Shown: positions 37,979-45,093 of the stretch, in pieces
Numbering within the stretch: the first letter of the stretch is position 1
Layout of the letters: every line of letters begins with the position of its first letter
Origin: CAWINX01 sp963702055
Lineage (GTDB): Bacteria; Actinomycetota; Thermoleophilia; Solirubrobacterales; 70-9
DNA length: 64,000 nt
Assembly: GCA_963702055.1 (NCBI GenBank)
Contig: OY969702.1
Coordinates: 1,674,001 to 1,738,000, forward strand
Direction of reading: 5' to 3'
Notes under the pieces: generated by a model
What the model was told of the DNA's origin: nothing
The model's input: the letters and a program-made list of their open reading frames with translations, nothing else
Databases searched by the model: none
Translations under genes and position numbers: made by a program

Positions 37979-39346
37979 GTGGCTGATTCCTATGACGTGA
38001 TCGTGATCGGCGGCGGGCCGGGCGGCTACGTCGCGGCAATCCGCTCCGCCCAGCTGGGGCGCAAGACCGTCGTCGTCGAGCGCGACAAACCGGGCGGGCG
38101 CTGCCTCAACTACGCCTGCATCCCGGCGAAGACCGTCCTGCACACCGCCGAGCTCTACGACCATGCGCGAAACAGCGCCGAGTTGGGGCTCGTCGTCAAG
38201 GACGCCTCGATCGACTGGGACGCGCTCGGCAAGCGCCGCGCCGCGGTCTCGGAGTCCCTCTCCTCCGGCGTGAAAATGCTCTGGGACAAAAACAAGGTCG
38301 AGATGATCGCCGGCGACGGCTCGCTCACCCCCGAAGGCAAGGTCAAGGTCGGCGACGAGGTCTATGAAGCGGGCGCGGTCGTCCTCGCGACCGGCTCGGC
38401 GGCGCTGCCGATCCCGGGGGTCGAGTTCGGCGGGCGCATCCTCGACACCTGGGGCGCCTGGTCCCTCCCCGAGCAGCCGAAGAAGATCGCCGTGGTCGGC
38501 GCCGGCGCCTCGGGTTGCGAGATCGCCTCCGCCTACGGGCGCTTCGGCACCGAGGTGCTGCTGATTGAGATGCTCGACCAGATCCTCCCGGCCGAGGACA
38601 AGGACGTGGTGCGGGTGGTCGAGCGAGCCTTCAAGAAGCAGAACATCACCGTCGCCACCGGGGCGCCGGTCGAGAACGTCGAGGCGGGCAAAAGCTCGGT
38701 CAAGTTCACCTACGGCGGCGAGTCGGCGGAGGTCGACTACCTCTGCATCGCCGGCGGCCGCGCCCCCGACGTCGACGGGCTGGGCCTGGCCGAGGCCGGG
38801 ATCGAGCTTGAGGAGAACGGCAAGGTCAAGGTCGACGAGTTCCAGCGGACCTCGAACCCGAAGGTCTACGCGATCGGCGACCTGGTCAATGCGAAGGCGC
38901 TCGCCCACAAGGCCTCCGAGGAGGGCGTCGTCGCGGTCGAGCACGCGGCCGGTGCCGAGACCCATCCGGTCGACCAGAACCTGGTCCCGGGCGCGACCTT
39001 CTGCCACCCCCAGGTCGCCAGCGTCGGCCTCACCGAGGCGGCCGCCAAGGAGGCGGGACACGACGTCAAGGTCGGCAAGCTGAAGCTGGGCGGGGTCGGC
39101 GGGGCGACCGTTTACAACGACAAAGACGGGCTGGTCAAGTTGGTCGTCGACTCCAAGTACGGGGAGATCCTCGGCGCCCACATCGTCGGCAACCGGGCCT
39201 GCGACATGATCGCCGAGCTGGTCGCGACGATGGCGCTGGAGGGCGGCTACCAGGAGCTGGCGCGGATCGTCCATCCCCACCCGACGATCTCCGAGGCGAT
39301 TCTCGACGCGGCGCGCGCGGTCGACGGCTGGGCGACGCACGCTTGA
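37979..39346 (+). CDS. lpdA: dihydrolipoyl dehydrogenase (E3)
   Basis: This 455-residue flavoprotein reoxidises dihydrolipoyl groups of E2. It has VIGGGPGGYVAAIRSAQLG, the redox disulfide in GGRCLNYACIPAKT, an NAD site (VVGAGASGCEIASAYGRFGT), YAIGDLVNAKALAHKA and the C-terminal His in HPHPTISEAIL. The GTG start follows a 133-nt gap in which I see no other gene. It is the first gene of a pyruvate-dehydrogenase-type cluster. Confidence 0.96.
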   Translation: MADSYDVIVIGGGPGGYVAAIRSAQLGRKTVVVERDKPGGRCLNYACIPAKTVLHTAELYDHARNSAELGLVVKDASIDWDALGKRRAAVSESLSSGVKMLWDKNKVEMIAGDGSLTPEGKVKVGDEVYEAGAVVLATGSAALPIPGVEFGGRILDTWGAWSLPEQPKKIAVVGAGASGCEIASAYGRFGTEVLLIEMLDQILPAEDKDVVRVVERAFKKQNITVATGAPVENVEAGKSSVKFTYGGESAEVDYLCIAGGRAPDVDGLGLAEAGIELEENGKVKVDEFQRTSNPKVYAIGDLVNAKALAHKASEEGVVAVEHAAGAETHPVDQNLVPGATFCHPQVASVGLTEAAAKEAGHDVKVGKLKLGGVGGATVYNDKDGLVKLVVDSKYGEILGAHIVGNRACDMIAELVATMALEGGYQELARIVHPHPTISEAILDAARAVDGWATHA

Positions 39347-39933
39347 GCGGCGAGCGCGCCACCTTCTACTTCGACCTCGGCAGCCCCTACGCGTACCTGA
39401 CCGCGGAGCGGATCAGCTCGCTGTTCACCGAAGCTGGGCTTGAGCAGCCGGAGTGGCAGCCGGTCCTGCTCGGCGGCCTCTTCGGGCGCTTCGGGCGCGA
39501 CTCCTGGGCCAATGGGCCGGGTCGGGCCGAGGGAATCGCCGAGGTGGAGCGCCGCGCCGCCTCCTACGGGCTACCGCCGATCGCCTGGCCCGACCCCTGG
39601 CCGGGCAACATGCTGACCGCGATGCGGGTCGCGACCTTCGCCAAGCAGACCGGCCGCACTGTCTCCTTCGCCCTCGCCGCCTTCCGCCAGGCCTTCGCCG
39701 CGGGACGCGACCTCTCCGACCCCGACAACGTGTTGATCGCCGCCGCCGCCTGCGAGCTGCACCCGCGGGCGCTGCTGAAAGCGGTCCAGACCGAGGCGGT
39801 CAAGGGCGCCCTGCGGGAGGCAACCGACCGGGCCGGGGACCTGGGAGTGACCGGGGTCCCCTCGCTCCTCGTCGACGGCCACGTCTTCTGGGGCGACGAC
39901 AGGGTCGAGGAAGCGGTCGAGGCTGCGAGCTAA
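39343..39933 (+). CDS. DsbA-like 2-hydroxychromene-2-carboxylate isomerase family protein
   Basis: This 196-residue thioredoxin-fold protein has YFDLGSPYAYL, in which Ser replaces the CxxC of DsbA, as in glutathione-S-transferase kappa and HCCA isomerases. GVTGVPSLLVDGHVFWGDDR is the cis-Pro region. The TTG start overlaps lpdA by 4 nt and pdhA follows 11 nt later, so it is embedded in the dehydrogenase operon. The role there is unknown; an isomerase or redox helper is possible. Confidence 0.8.
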   Translation: MSGERATFYFDLGSPYAYLTAERISSLFTEAGLEQPEWQPVLLGGLFGRFGRDSWANGPGRAEGIAEVERRAASYGLPPIAWPDPWPGNMLTAMRVATFAKQTGRTVSFALAAFRQAFAAGRDLSDPDNVLIAAAACELHPRALLKAVQTEAVKGALREATDRAGDLGVTGVPSLLVDGHVFWGDDRVEEAVEAAS

Positions 39934-39944
39934 GGTCAGTCCGA

Positions 39945-41132
39945 ATGGCTGACCTTCCCGACGCCGCCACCTGTTACGAGCTGCTCGCGCGGATGGCGTT
40001 GATCCGCCGCTTCGAGGAGGAGGCGGGGCGCCAGTACCAGCGAGCCAAAGCCGGGGGGTTTCTCCACCTGGCGATCGGCGAGGAGGCGACGATCGTCGGC
40101 ACGACCTCGGTGATGCGCGAGACCGACTACCTGGTCGGCACCTACCGCACCCACGGCCACGCGCTCGCCCGCGGCACCGACCCCCGGCGGGTGATGGCGG
40201 AGCTGTTCGGCCGGGTCGATGGGACCAGTGGCGGGCGCGGCGGCTCGATGCACATCTTCGACGGGCCGCGGCGCTTCATGGGCGGCTACGGGATCGTCGG
40301 CGGCAACCTGCCGATCGCCGCCGGCCTCGCCCTCTCCTCCGACTACCGCGGCGACGACGCGGTCACCGTCTGCATGTTCGGCGACGGCGCCTCCAACGCC
40401 GGCAACTTCGGCGAGACGATGAACCTGGCGGCGCTATGGAGTCTGCCGGTCTTCTTCCTGGTCGAGAACAACCTCTACGGGATGGGAACCTCGGTCGAGC
40501 GCCACTCCGCCCAGACCGACCTCTCCAAGAAGGCGGAGGGCTACGGAGTTCCGGGCGAGCGGATCGACGGGATGGACGTGCTGGCGGTGCGCGAAAGCGT
40601 CACCGAGGGAATCCGGCGCGCCCGCGAGGAGCGCCGCCCCACCCTGGTCGAGGCCTTCACCTACCGCTATCGCGGCCACTCCGCCGCCGACCCCGAGGTC
40701 TACCGCGAACGCGAGGAGGTCGAGGAGTGGCGGGCGAAGGACCCGATCGAGACCTTCCGGCGGCGCTGCATCGAGGCCGGCGTGCTGGGCGAACGCGAGG
40801 TGCAGGAGGTGCGCGACAAGGCCGAGACGGCGGTCCTCGACGCGGTCGAGTTCGCCGACGCTTCGCCCGAGCCGGCGCTCGACACCCTCTACGAGAACCT
40901 CTACGTGGTCGACAGCGACGCCGGCTGGTACGCGGTCGACGAGCGCAGCCCGGAGCCGCACCGCGGCGAGCGCGAGGACCGGATGCCGGACGCGGCGCGC
41001 GAGCTGGCCGAGGCGGGCGCCGCCTACGCCGGGCAGCCGGAGGGGCCGCGTCCCAACCCGGCGATCGACGGCGACCCGGTGGAGGGCATGGAGCCCGAGG
41101 TTGCCGCGGAGACCGAGGAGGCCGGGGGCTGA
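39945..41132 (+). CDS. pdhA: pyruvate dehydrogenase-type E1 component, alpha subunit
   Basis: This 395-residue ThDP enzyme subunit has GGRGGSMHIFDGPRRFMGGY, the GDGASNAGNFGE to NN thiamine-binding motif (residues about 147-180), and RYRGHSAADPEVYRE. A 50-residue acidic C-terminal extension is unusual. It pairs with PdhB, whose ATG overlaps its stop by one base. Acetoin or branched-chain 2-oxoacids cannot be excluded as substrates. Confidence 0.92.
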   Translation: MADLPDAATCYELLARMALIRRFEEEAGRQYQRAKAGGFLHLAIGEEATIVGTTSVMRETDYLVGTYRTHGHALARGTDPRRVMAELFGRVDGTSGGRGGSMHIFDGPRRFMGGYGIVGGNLPIAAGLALSSDYRGDDAVTVCMFGDGASNAGNFGETMNLAALWSLPVFFLVENNLYGMGTSVERHSAQTDLSKKAEGYGVPGERIDGMDVLAVRESVTEGIRRAREERRPTLVEAFTYRYRGHSAADPEVYREREEVEEWRAKDPIETFRRRCIEAGVLGEREVQEVRDKAETAVLDAVEFADASPEPALDTLYENLYVVDSDAGWYAVDERSPEPHRGEREDRMPDAARELAEAGAAYAGQPEGPRPNPAIDGDPVEGMEPEVAAETEEAGG

Positions 41133-42118
41133 TGGCGACGCTGCGGATGCGAGAGGCGCTGCGCGACGCGATGGCCGAGGAGATGCGCCGCGACGAGTCG
41201 GTCTTCGTGATGGGAGAGGACGTCGGCGTCTTCCAGGGCGCGTTCAAGGTGACCGAGGGGCTGCTCGACGAGTTCGGCGAGCGGCGGGTGCGCGACACGC
41301 CGATCTCCGAGAACACGATCGTCGGCACCGGGATCGGCGCGGCAATGGGCGGGCTACGGCCGATCGTCGAGCTGATGACGGTCAACTTCTCCCTGTTGGC
41401 ACTGGACCAGATCGTCAACCACGCGGCGGCGATCCCCTACATGTTCAACGGGCAGGTGCAGGTGCCGATGGTGATCCGGATGCCGGGCGGCGGCGGGCAC
41501 CAGCTCGGCCCGACCCACTCGCACAGCTTCGAGGCGCTCTTCCTCCAGGTGCCGGGACTGCTCGTCGCCTGTCCCTCGACCCCGGCCGACGGCAAGGCGC
41601 TGCTGAAGGCGGCGATCCGCGACGACAACCCGGTCGTCTTCATCGAGCACGAGGGCCTCTACGGGGCGCGGGGCGAGGTTGAGGAAGGCGACCTGACCCT
41701 GCGCTTCGGCGAGGCGGCGGTGCGGCGCGAGGGTGGCGACGTGACGATTATCGGCGTGCTGAAGATGGCCCAGGTGGCGGAGCGGGCGGCGACGCAGCTC
41801 GCCCACGAGCACGGGGTCGAGGCCGAGGTGATCGACCCGCGCACCCTGCGCCCACTCGACCTCGACACGATCCTCGGCTCGGTGCGTAAGACGAACCGAG
41901 CCGTGATCGTCGAGGAAGGGTGGCCGCACGGCGGGGTCGGCGCCAACCTGGCGACGCTGATCACCGAGCAGGCCTTCGACCACCTCGATGCGCCGGTCCA
42001 GCGGGTCACCGGGGCCGACGTGCCGATGCCGTACTCGCGGCGGCTGGAGCAGGCGGCGATGCCACACGAGGAGCACGTGGTCAAGGCAGCGCTGGCCGCA
42101 TTGGAGGGGTCCCTGTGA
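41132..42118 (+). CDS. pdhB: pyruvate dehydrogenase-type E1 component, beta subunit
   Basis: This 328-residue subunit begins MATLRMREALRDAMAEEMRR. It has FVMGEDVGVFQGAFKVTEGL, RVRDTPISENTIVGTGIGAA, GGGHQLGPTHSHSFEA and VEEGWPHGGVGANLATLI, all typical of transketolase-like E1 beta. A repeat-bearing gap of 126 nt separates it from pdhC. Confidence 0.94.
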   Translation: MATLRMREALRDAMAEEMRRDESVFVMGEDVGVFQGAFKVTEGLLDEFGERRVRDTPISENTIVGTGIGAAMGGLRPIVELMTVNFSLLALDQIVNHAAAIPYMFNGQVQVPMVIRMPGGGGHQLGPTHSHSFEALFLQVPGLLVACPSTPADGKALLKAAIRDDNPVVFIEHEGLYGARGEVEEGDLTLRFGEAAVRREGGDVTIIGVLKMAQVAERAATQLAHEHGVEAEVIDPRTLRPLDLDTILGSVRKTNRAVIVEEGWPHGGVGANLATLITEQAFDHLDAPVQRVTGADVPMPYSRRLEQAAMPHEEHVVKAALAALEGSL

Positions 42119-42132
42119 TCGGGGTTGGCGCG

Positions 42133-42215
42133 GCGGGTCCTGTCGCCGCAGGGGACCCCCCACCCCCTCCGGTAGCTAAAGCTTCCTCGGGGGTGGGCCC
42201 CCCTACGACGCCACC
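42133..42215 (+). repeat. palindromic repeat element, copy A
   Basis: This occupies the pdhB-pdhC gap. It is about 90% identical to the reverse complement of 42670-42754 inside pdhC; both contain GGGTCCTGTCGCCGCAGGGG and CCGGTAGCTAAAGCTTCCTC. Internally, ACCCCCCACCCC pairs with GGGGGTGGG around an AGCT-AA-AGCT tip, so it folds into a hairpin. Confidence 0.75.
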
Positions 42216-42244
42216 CCCCGCGAGAATCCACCGTGAGGGACGCC

Positions 42245-43474
42245 ATGCCTGACATCGTCATGCCACGACTTTCGGACTCCATGGAGGAAGGGACCGTGCT
42301 GCAGTGGTTCAAGCAGCCCGGTGACAGCGTCGCCGTTGGTGAGGAACTGGTGGAGATCGAGACGGACAAGGCCAACATGGCCTACGAGTCCGATGTCGCC
42401 GGGACGCTGGTGGAGATAGTCGCGGCAGAGGGAGAGACGCTGCCCATCGGCAGCGTCATCGCTCGAGTCGGTGAAGACGGCGAGTCGCCTGTAAAAGCTC
42501 CAAAGCAAGAGCGGCCAACAGAAGCGCCGGTCGCTGATGAGCGGCCGAAGGCGTCGCCGTTGGCCAAGCGCATCGCGAAGGAGAGCGGCCTGGACCTTTC
42601 AAAGCTCAGCGGTTCCGGGCCTGGCGGGCGGATTGTCAAGGCTGACGTGGAGCGGGCGGCGTCTGCCGCGGGTGGCGCCGTAGGGGGTACCGCCCCTGAG
42701 GAAGCTTTAGCTACCGGAGGGGGCGGTGGGTCCCCTGCGGCGACAGGACCCGCGGGTGAGGCGGCCCGTCCCGAGACGGCCAAGGGGGAGGTCGTCCTTG
42801 AGGACCTTTCGAAGCTTCAGTCGACCATCGCCCGCCGCATGTCGGAGTCGAAGGCGACCGCGCCTCACTTCTATCTCTCGGTCGAGATCGACATGAGCGC
42901 CGCGGTCGAGGCTCGGGCGCGGATGAAGGCGACGGCGGGAGACGGAGAAACCGTCCCCTCCTTCAACGACATGGTCGTCAAGGCAAGCGCCCTGGCGCTG
43001 CGCGAGCACCCGCGCGCCAACGGCGCCTACCGCGACGGCCGCTTCGAGCTGTACTCGCGGGTCAACGTCGGGATCGCCGTCGCCGGGCAGGACTCGCTGG
43101 TCGTCCCCACCGTCTTCGACGCCGACCGTAAGGGGCTACGGCAGATCGCCTCGGAGTCCCGCGCTCTGGCGCAGCGGGTCCGCGAGGGCCAGATCACCCC
43201 GCCGGAGCTCTCGGGCGCAACCTTCACCGTCTCCAACCTGGGCATGTACGGGATCGACAGCTTCTTGGCGGTGATCAACCCGCCCCAGGCGGCGATCCTC
43301 GCGGTCGGCGCGATCACCGAGCGGCCGGTCGTTCGCGACGACGAGATCGCAACAGCGCACCTGATGTCGGCCACCCTCGCCTGCGACCACCGCATCCTCT
43401 ACGGCGCCGCCGGCGCCGAGTTCCTCGCCCGCATCCGCGCGTTGCTCGAGGAACCGGTCTTCCTCGCCCTCTGA
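42245..43474 (+). CDS. pdhC: dihydrolipoyl acyltransferase (E2) of the pyruvate dehydrogenase type
   Basis: This 409-residue core subunit has a lipoyl domain (1-76, lipoyl Lys in EIETDKANM), an E1/E3-binding domain (about 103-138, ASPLAKRIAKESGLDLSKLS), a Gly/Ala/Pro linker (139-180) that contains repeat copy B, and a catalytic domain. The active-site motif reads CDHRILYGA: His382 is present but the usual Asp is Tyr386. The ATG at 42245 follows GAGGG; an in-frame GTG at 42233 is less likely. Its TGA lies inside the inverted repeat around the IS element. Confidence 0.92.
   Translation: MPDIVMPRLSDSMEEGTVLQWFKQPGDSVAVGEELVEIETDKANMAYESDVAGTLVEIVAAEGETLPIGSVIARVGEDGESPVKAPKQERPTEAPVADERPKASPLAKRIAKESGLDLSKLSGSGPGGRIVKADVERAASAAGGAVGGTAPEEALATGGGGGSPAATGPAGEAARPETAKGEVVLEDLSKLQSTIARRMSESKATAPHFYLSVEIDMSAAVEARARMKATAGDGETVPSFNDMVVKASALALREHPRANGAYRDGRFELYSRVNVGIAVAGQDSLVVPTVFDADRKGLRQIASESRALAQRVREGQITPPELSGATFTVSNLGMYGIDSFLAVINPPQAAILAVGAITERPVVRDDEIATAHLMSATLACDHRILYGAAGAEFLARIRALLEEPVFLAL
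42670..42754 (-). repeat. palindromic repeat element, copy B, in frame inside pdhC
   Basis: This is an inverted copy of the element at 42133-42215. It is translated as part of the E2 linker, roughly residues 143-170 (GGAVGGTAPEEALATGGGGG and onward). No stop or frameshift results, and the encoded segment is flexible, so the insertion would be tolerated. Confidence 0.75.
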
Positions 43475-43586
43475 GAGGGCGGGTGGCGCTGCGCAGCTCG
43501 GCGTCCTCGGTCGCTTGCGTGCAGAGCACGCGGCGCACCCTGCGTCCTCATATGGAGAGGTTCCCGTCAAGCGGCCACGGCTGATC

Positions 43587-43603
43587 CTGCCCCTGAGGGG
43601 CAG
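43587..43603. other. perfect 8-bp hairpin in the 3' non-coding end of the IS
   Basis: CTGCCCCTGAGGGGCAG is a tight palindrome. The stretch 43488-43858 has no plausible gene. It also holds GACGGGTCACCCGTC (43741-43755) and two CCTCATATG words (43546-43554 and 43666-43674) followed by GAGG, each able to form a small hairpin. These are candidate parts of a guide RNA or terminator of the element. Confidence 0.4.
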
Positions 43604-43858
43604 GGACCGCGCGGCACTCTCGGGGCGACACGAGCGGATTCCAGGTACGCCGACTGCATCGTCAGCCTCATATGCGAGGGCTGGCTACCTCATGACCGTC
43701 GATTCGTCGCGTGGCCTGCAGTCTTGAAGCGGGCGCGGTCGACGGGTCACCCGTCAATTGCCCGAGGACGCAACGCAGGCCGCAAAGCGGCGACGTGCTG
43801 GTCTCACTTGATCTCGTGCCGCCCCGACAGCGCCAGAAGCGGGCTGGCCTTTTCGGTC

Positions 43859-44947
43859 TTAGCTCAGCTGACCCACCTCCCACACAAAGCAGCTCAGCTC
43901 GCGCGCCAGCGCGATCCTGACCACGTTGGCGGGCTTGCCCCGCCCCACGCGCAGCCGCTGCCACTGGTGGTGCAGACGGCATTGGGCACGCCAGCCGATT
44001 GCGCAGGCACGCGGATCGGCGCCACGTTGGCGTTGCTCCAAAGCGCCTCCCACCCGCGGGTGGTGGCGGTAGTGATGAGCAGCCTCGACGAGCAACCGAC
44101 GGGCATGGGGAGAGCCGGCCTTGGTGATCGGCCCGCGCCGGCGCTGCTCGCCGGAGGAGTGCTCGGAGGGCACGATGCCGAAATAGGCCGCCAGAGCCCC
44201 CGGGCGCTCAAAACGTCGCAGGTCCCCCGCCTCCGAACACAGGCCGAGCGCCGTCAGCGTGCTGATGCCCCGCAGGCAGCGCAGCCGCGTGATCGTCTCT
44301 GCCCAAGGGGAGGAGGGCCACAACTCCTCGATCGCTCGCTCAGAAGCGCTGCGGCGCTGTTCGAGCGCCACCACCGCGCTCAGGTAGTCACCGAGCACTG
44401 CGTTGGAGGCGACATCGGCGAACTCGATTCCCCTCAGCCAGCGCCAGTGAGCCTGCGTCCAGGCCGAGCCCGGGCCCTCCCAACGCAGCTCGCGGCGCAA
44501 CAGGAACTTGCCCAGCCGATGACGGGCTCTCATCAGGTCGGCGCGGATTGCCTCTCGGCAGCGAGCGAGGTCGCGAAAGCGCTCCTCCTCGGGGCTCGGC
44601 ACCCGAACGAAGGAGAGCTCTCCGGCAAGACACAGGCGCGCCAGGCGCTCGGCGTCGCGGCGGTCGGTCTTAACCCGGTCGCTCGGCGCTTTGGGGATCG
44701 ATCCCGGCGCACAGACACGCACGTCCAGGCCGCGCTCGGCGCCACCGCGCGCGAGGCCATAGCCGGTGGGCCCGGCCTCATAGACCGCGAGAAGGGGAGC
44801 CTGGAGTCCCTCCAGGTAGTCGAGCACTCGCCGGGGCGGACCGTTCAGGCGCTTGGCACGCAGCTCGCCCGTCTCAGGCGAGAGAGCACAGGCGTGAGTT
44901 TGAGTGGCGTGGACATCGAGACCGACCACGCTTTTAGGCTGGGGCAT
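43859..44947 (-). CDS. IS110-family transposase (DEDD recombinase)
   Basis: This 362-residue protein has the N-terminal RuvC-like DEDD domain: VGLDVHATQTHACAL (Asp), YEAGPTGYGLAR (Glu) and KTDRRDAERLARL (Asp-Asp). The C-terminal transposase_20 domain has LRCLRGISTLTALGLCSEAG, FGIVPSEHSSGE and ITKAGSPHARRLLVEAAHHY with the conserved Ser. The second ATG (44947) follows GGGAGG and is preferred to 44962. It appears complete, so the element may be active. Such recombinases are guided by a structured RNA from the element's own ends. Confidence 0.93.
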   Translation of the reverse strand: MPQPKSVVGLDVHATQTHACALSPETGELRAKRLNGPPRRVLDYLEGLQAPLLAVYEAGPTGYGLARGGAERGLDVRVCAPGSIPKAPSDRVKTDRRDAERLARLCLAGELSFVRVPSPEEERFRDLARCREAIRADLMRARHRLGKFLLRRELRWEGPGSAWTQAHWRWLRGIEFADVASNAVLGDYLSAVVALEQRRSASERAIEELWPSSPWAETITRLRCLRGISTLTALGLCSEAGDLRRFERPGALAAYFGIVPSEHSSGEQRRRGPITKAGSPHARRLLVEAAHHYRHHPRVGGALEQRQRGADPRACAIGWRAQCRLHHQWQRLRVGRGKPANVVRIALARELSCFVWEVGQLS

Positions 44948-44977
44948 GTCGGCACCTCCCATGATTGGGGTGTCGGC

Positions 44978-45050
44978 CGCAGGACCACCCTGCGACCCAG
45001 TCCCCGCTCTGTCATGCGCGGGGTGCCGACTTGCCTACCGCTGAGGTCGG
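44978..45050 (-). ncRNA. candidate bridge/seek RNA region upstream of the IS110 transposase
   Basis: Three consecutive hairpins lie in the 5' non-coding end: CGCAGG/CCTGCG (44978-44994), CCCCGC/GCGGGG (45002-45023) and CCGAC/GTCGG with an inner CCT/AGG (45026-45050). IS110 elements are known to express a guide RNA with paired stems and two recognition loops from a non-coding end. Assignment here rests only on position and hairpins. Confidence 0.35.
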
Positions 45051-45093
45051 TCGACACTCCATACGGTCTTGATCTGCTTGGCCACCCGCCCTC

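Noticed and set aside
43668..43982. A 104-codon minus-strand frame at the IS 3' end
   Set aside because: It overlaps the transposase C-terminus in another frame and has no family resemblance; it is treated as non-coding.
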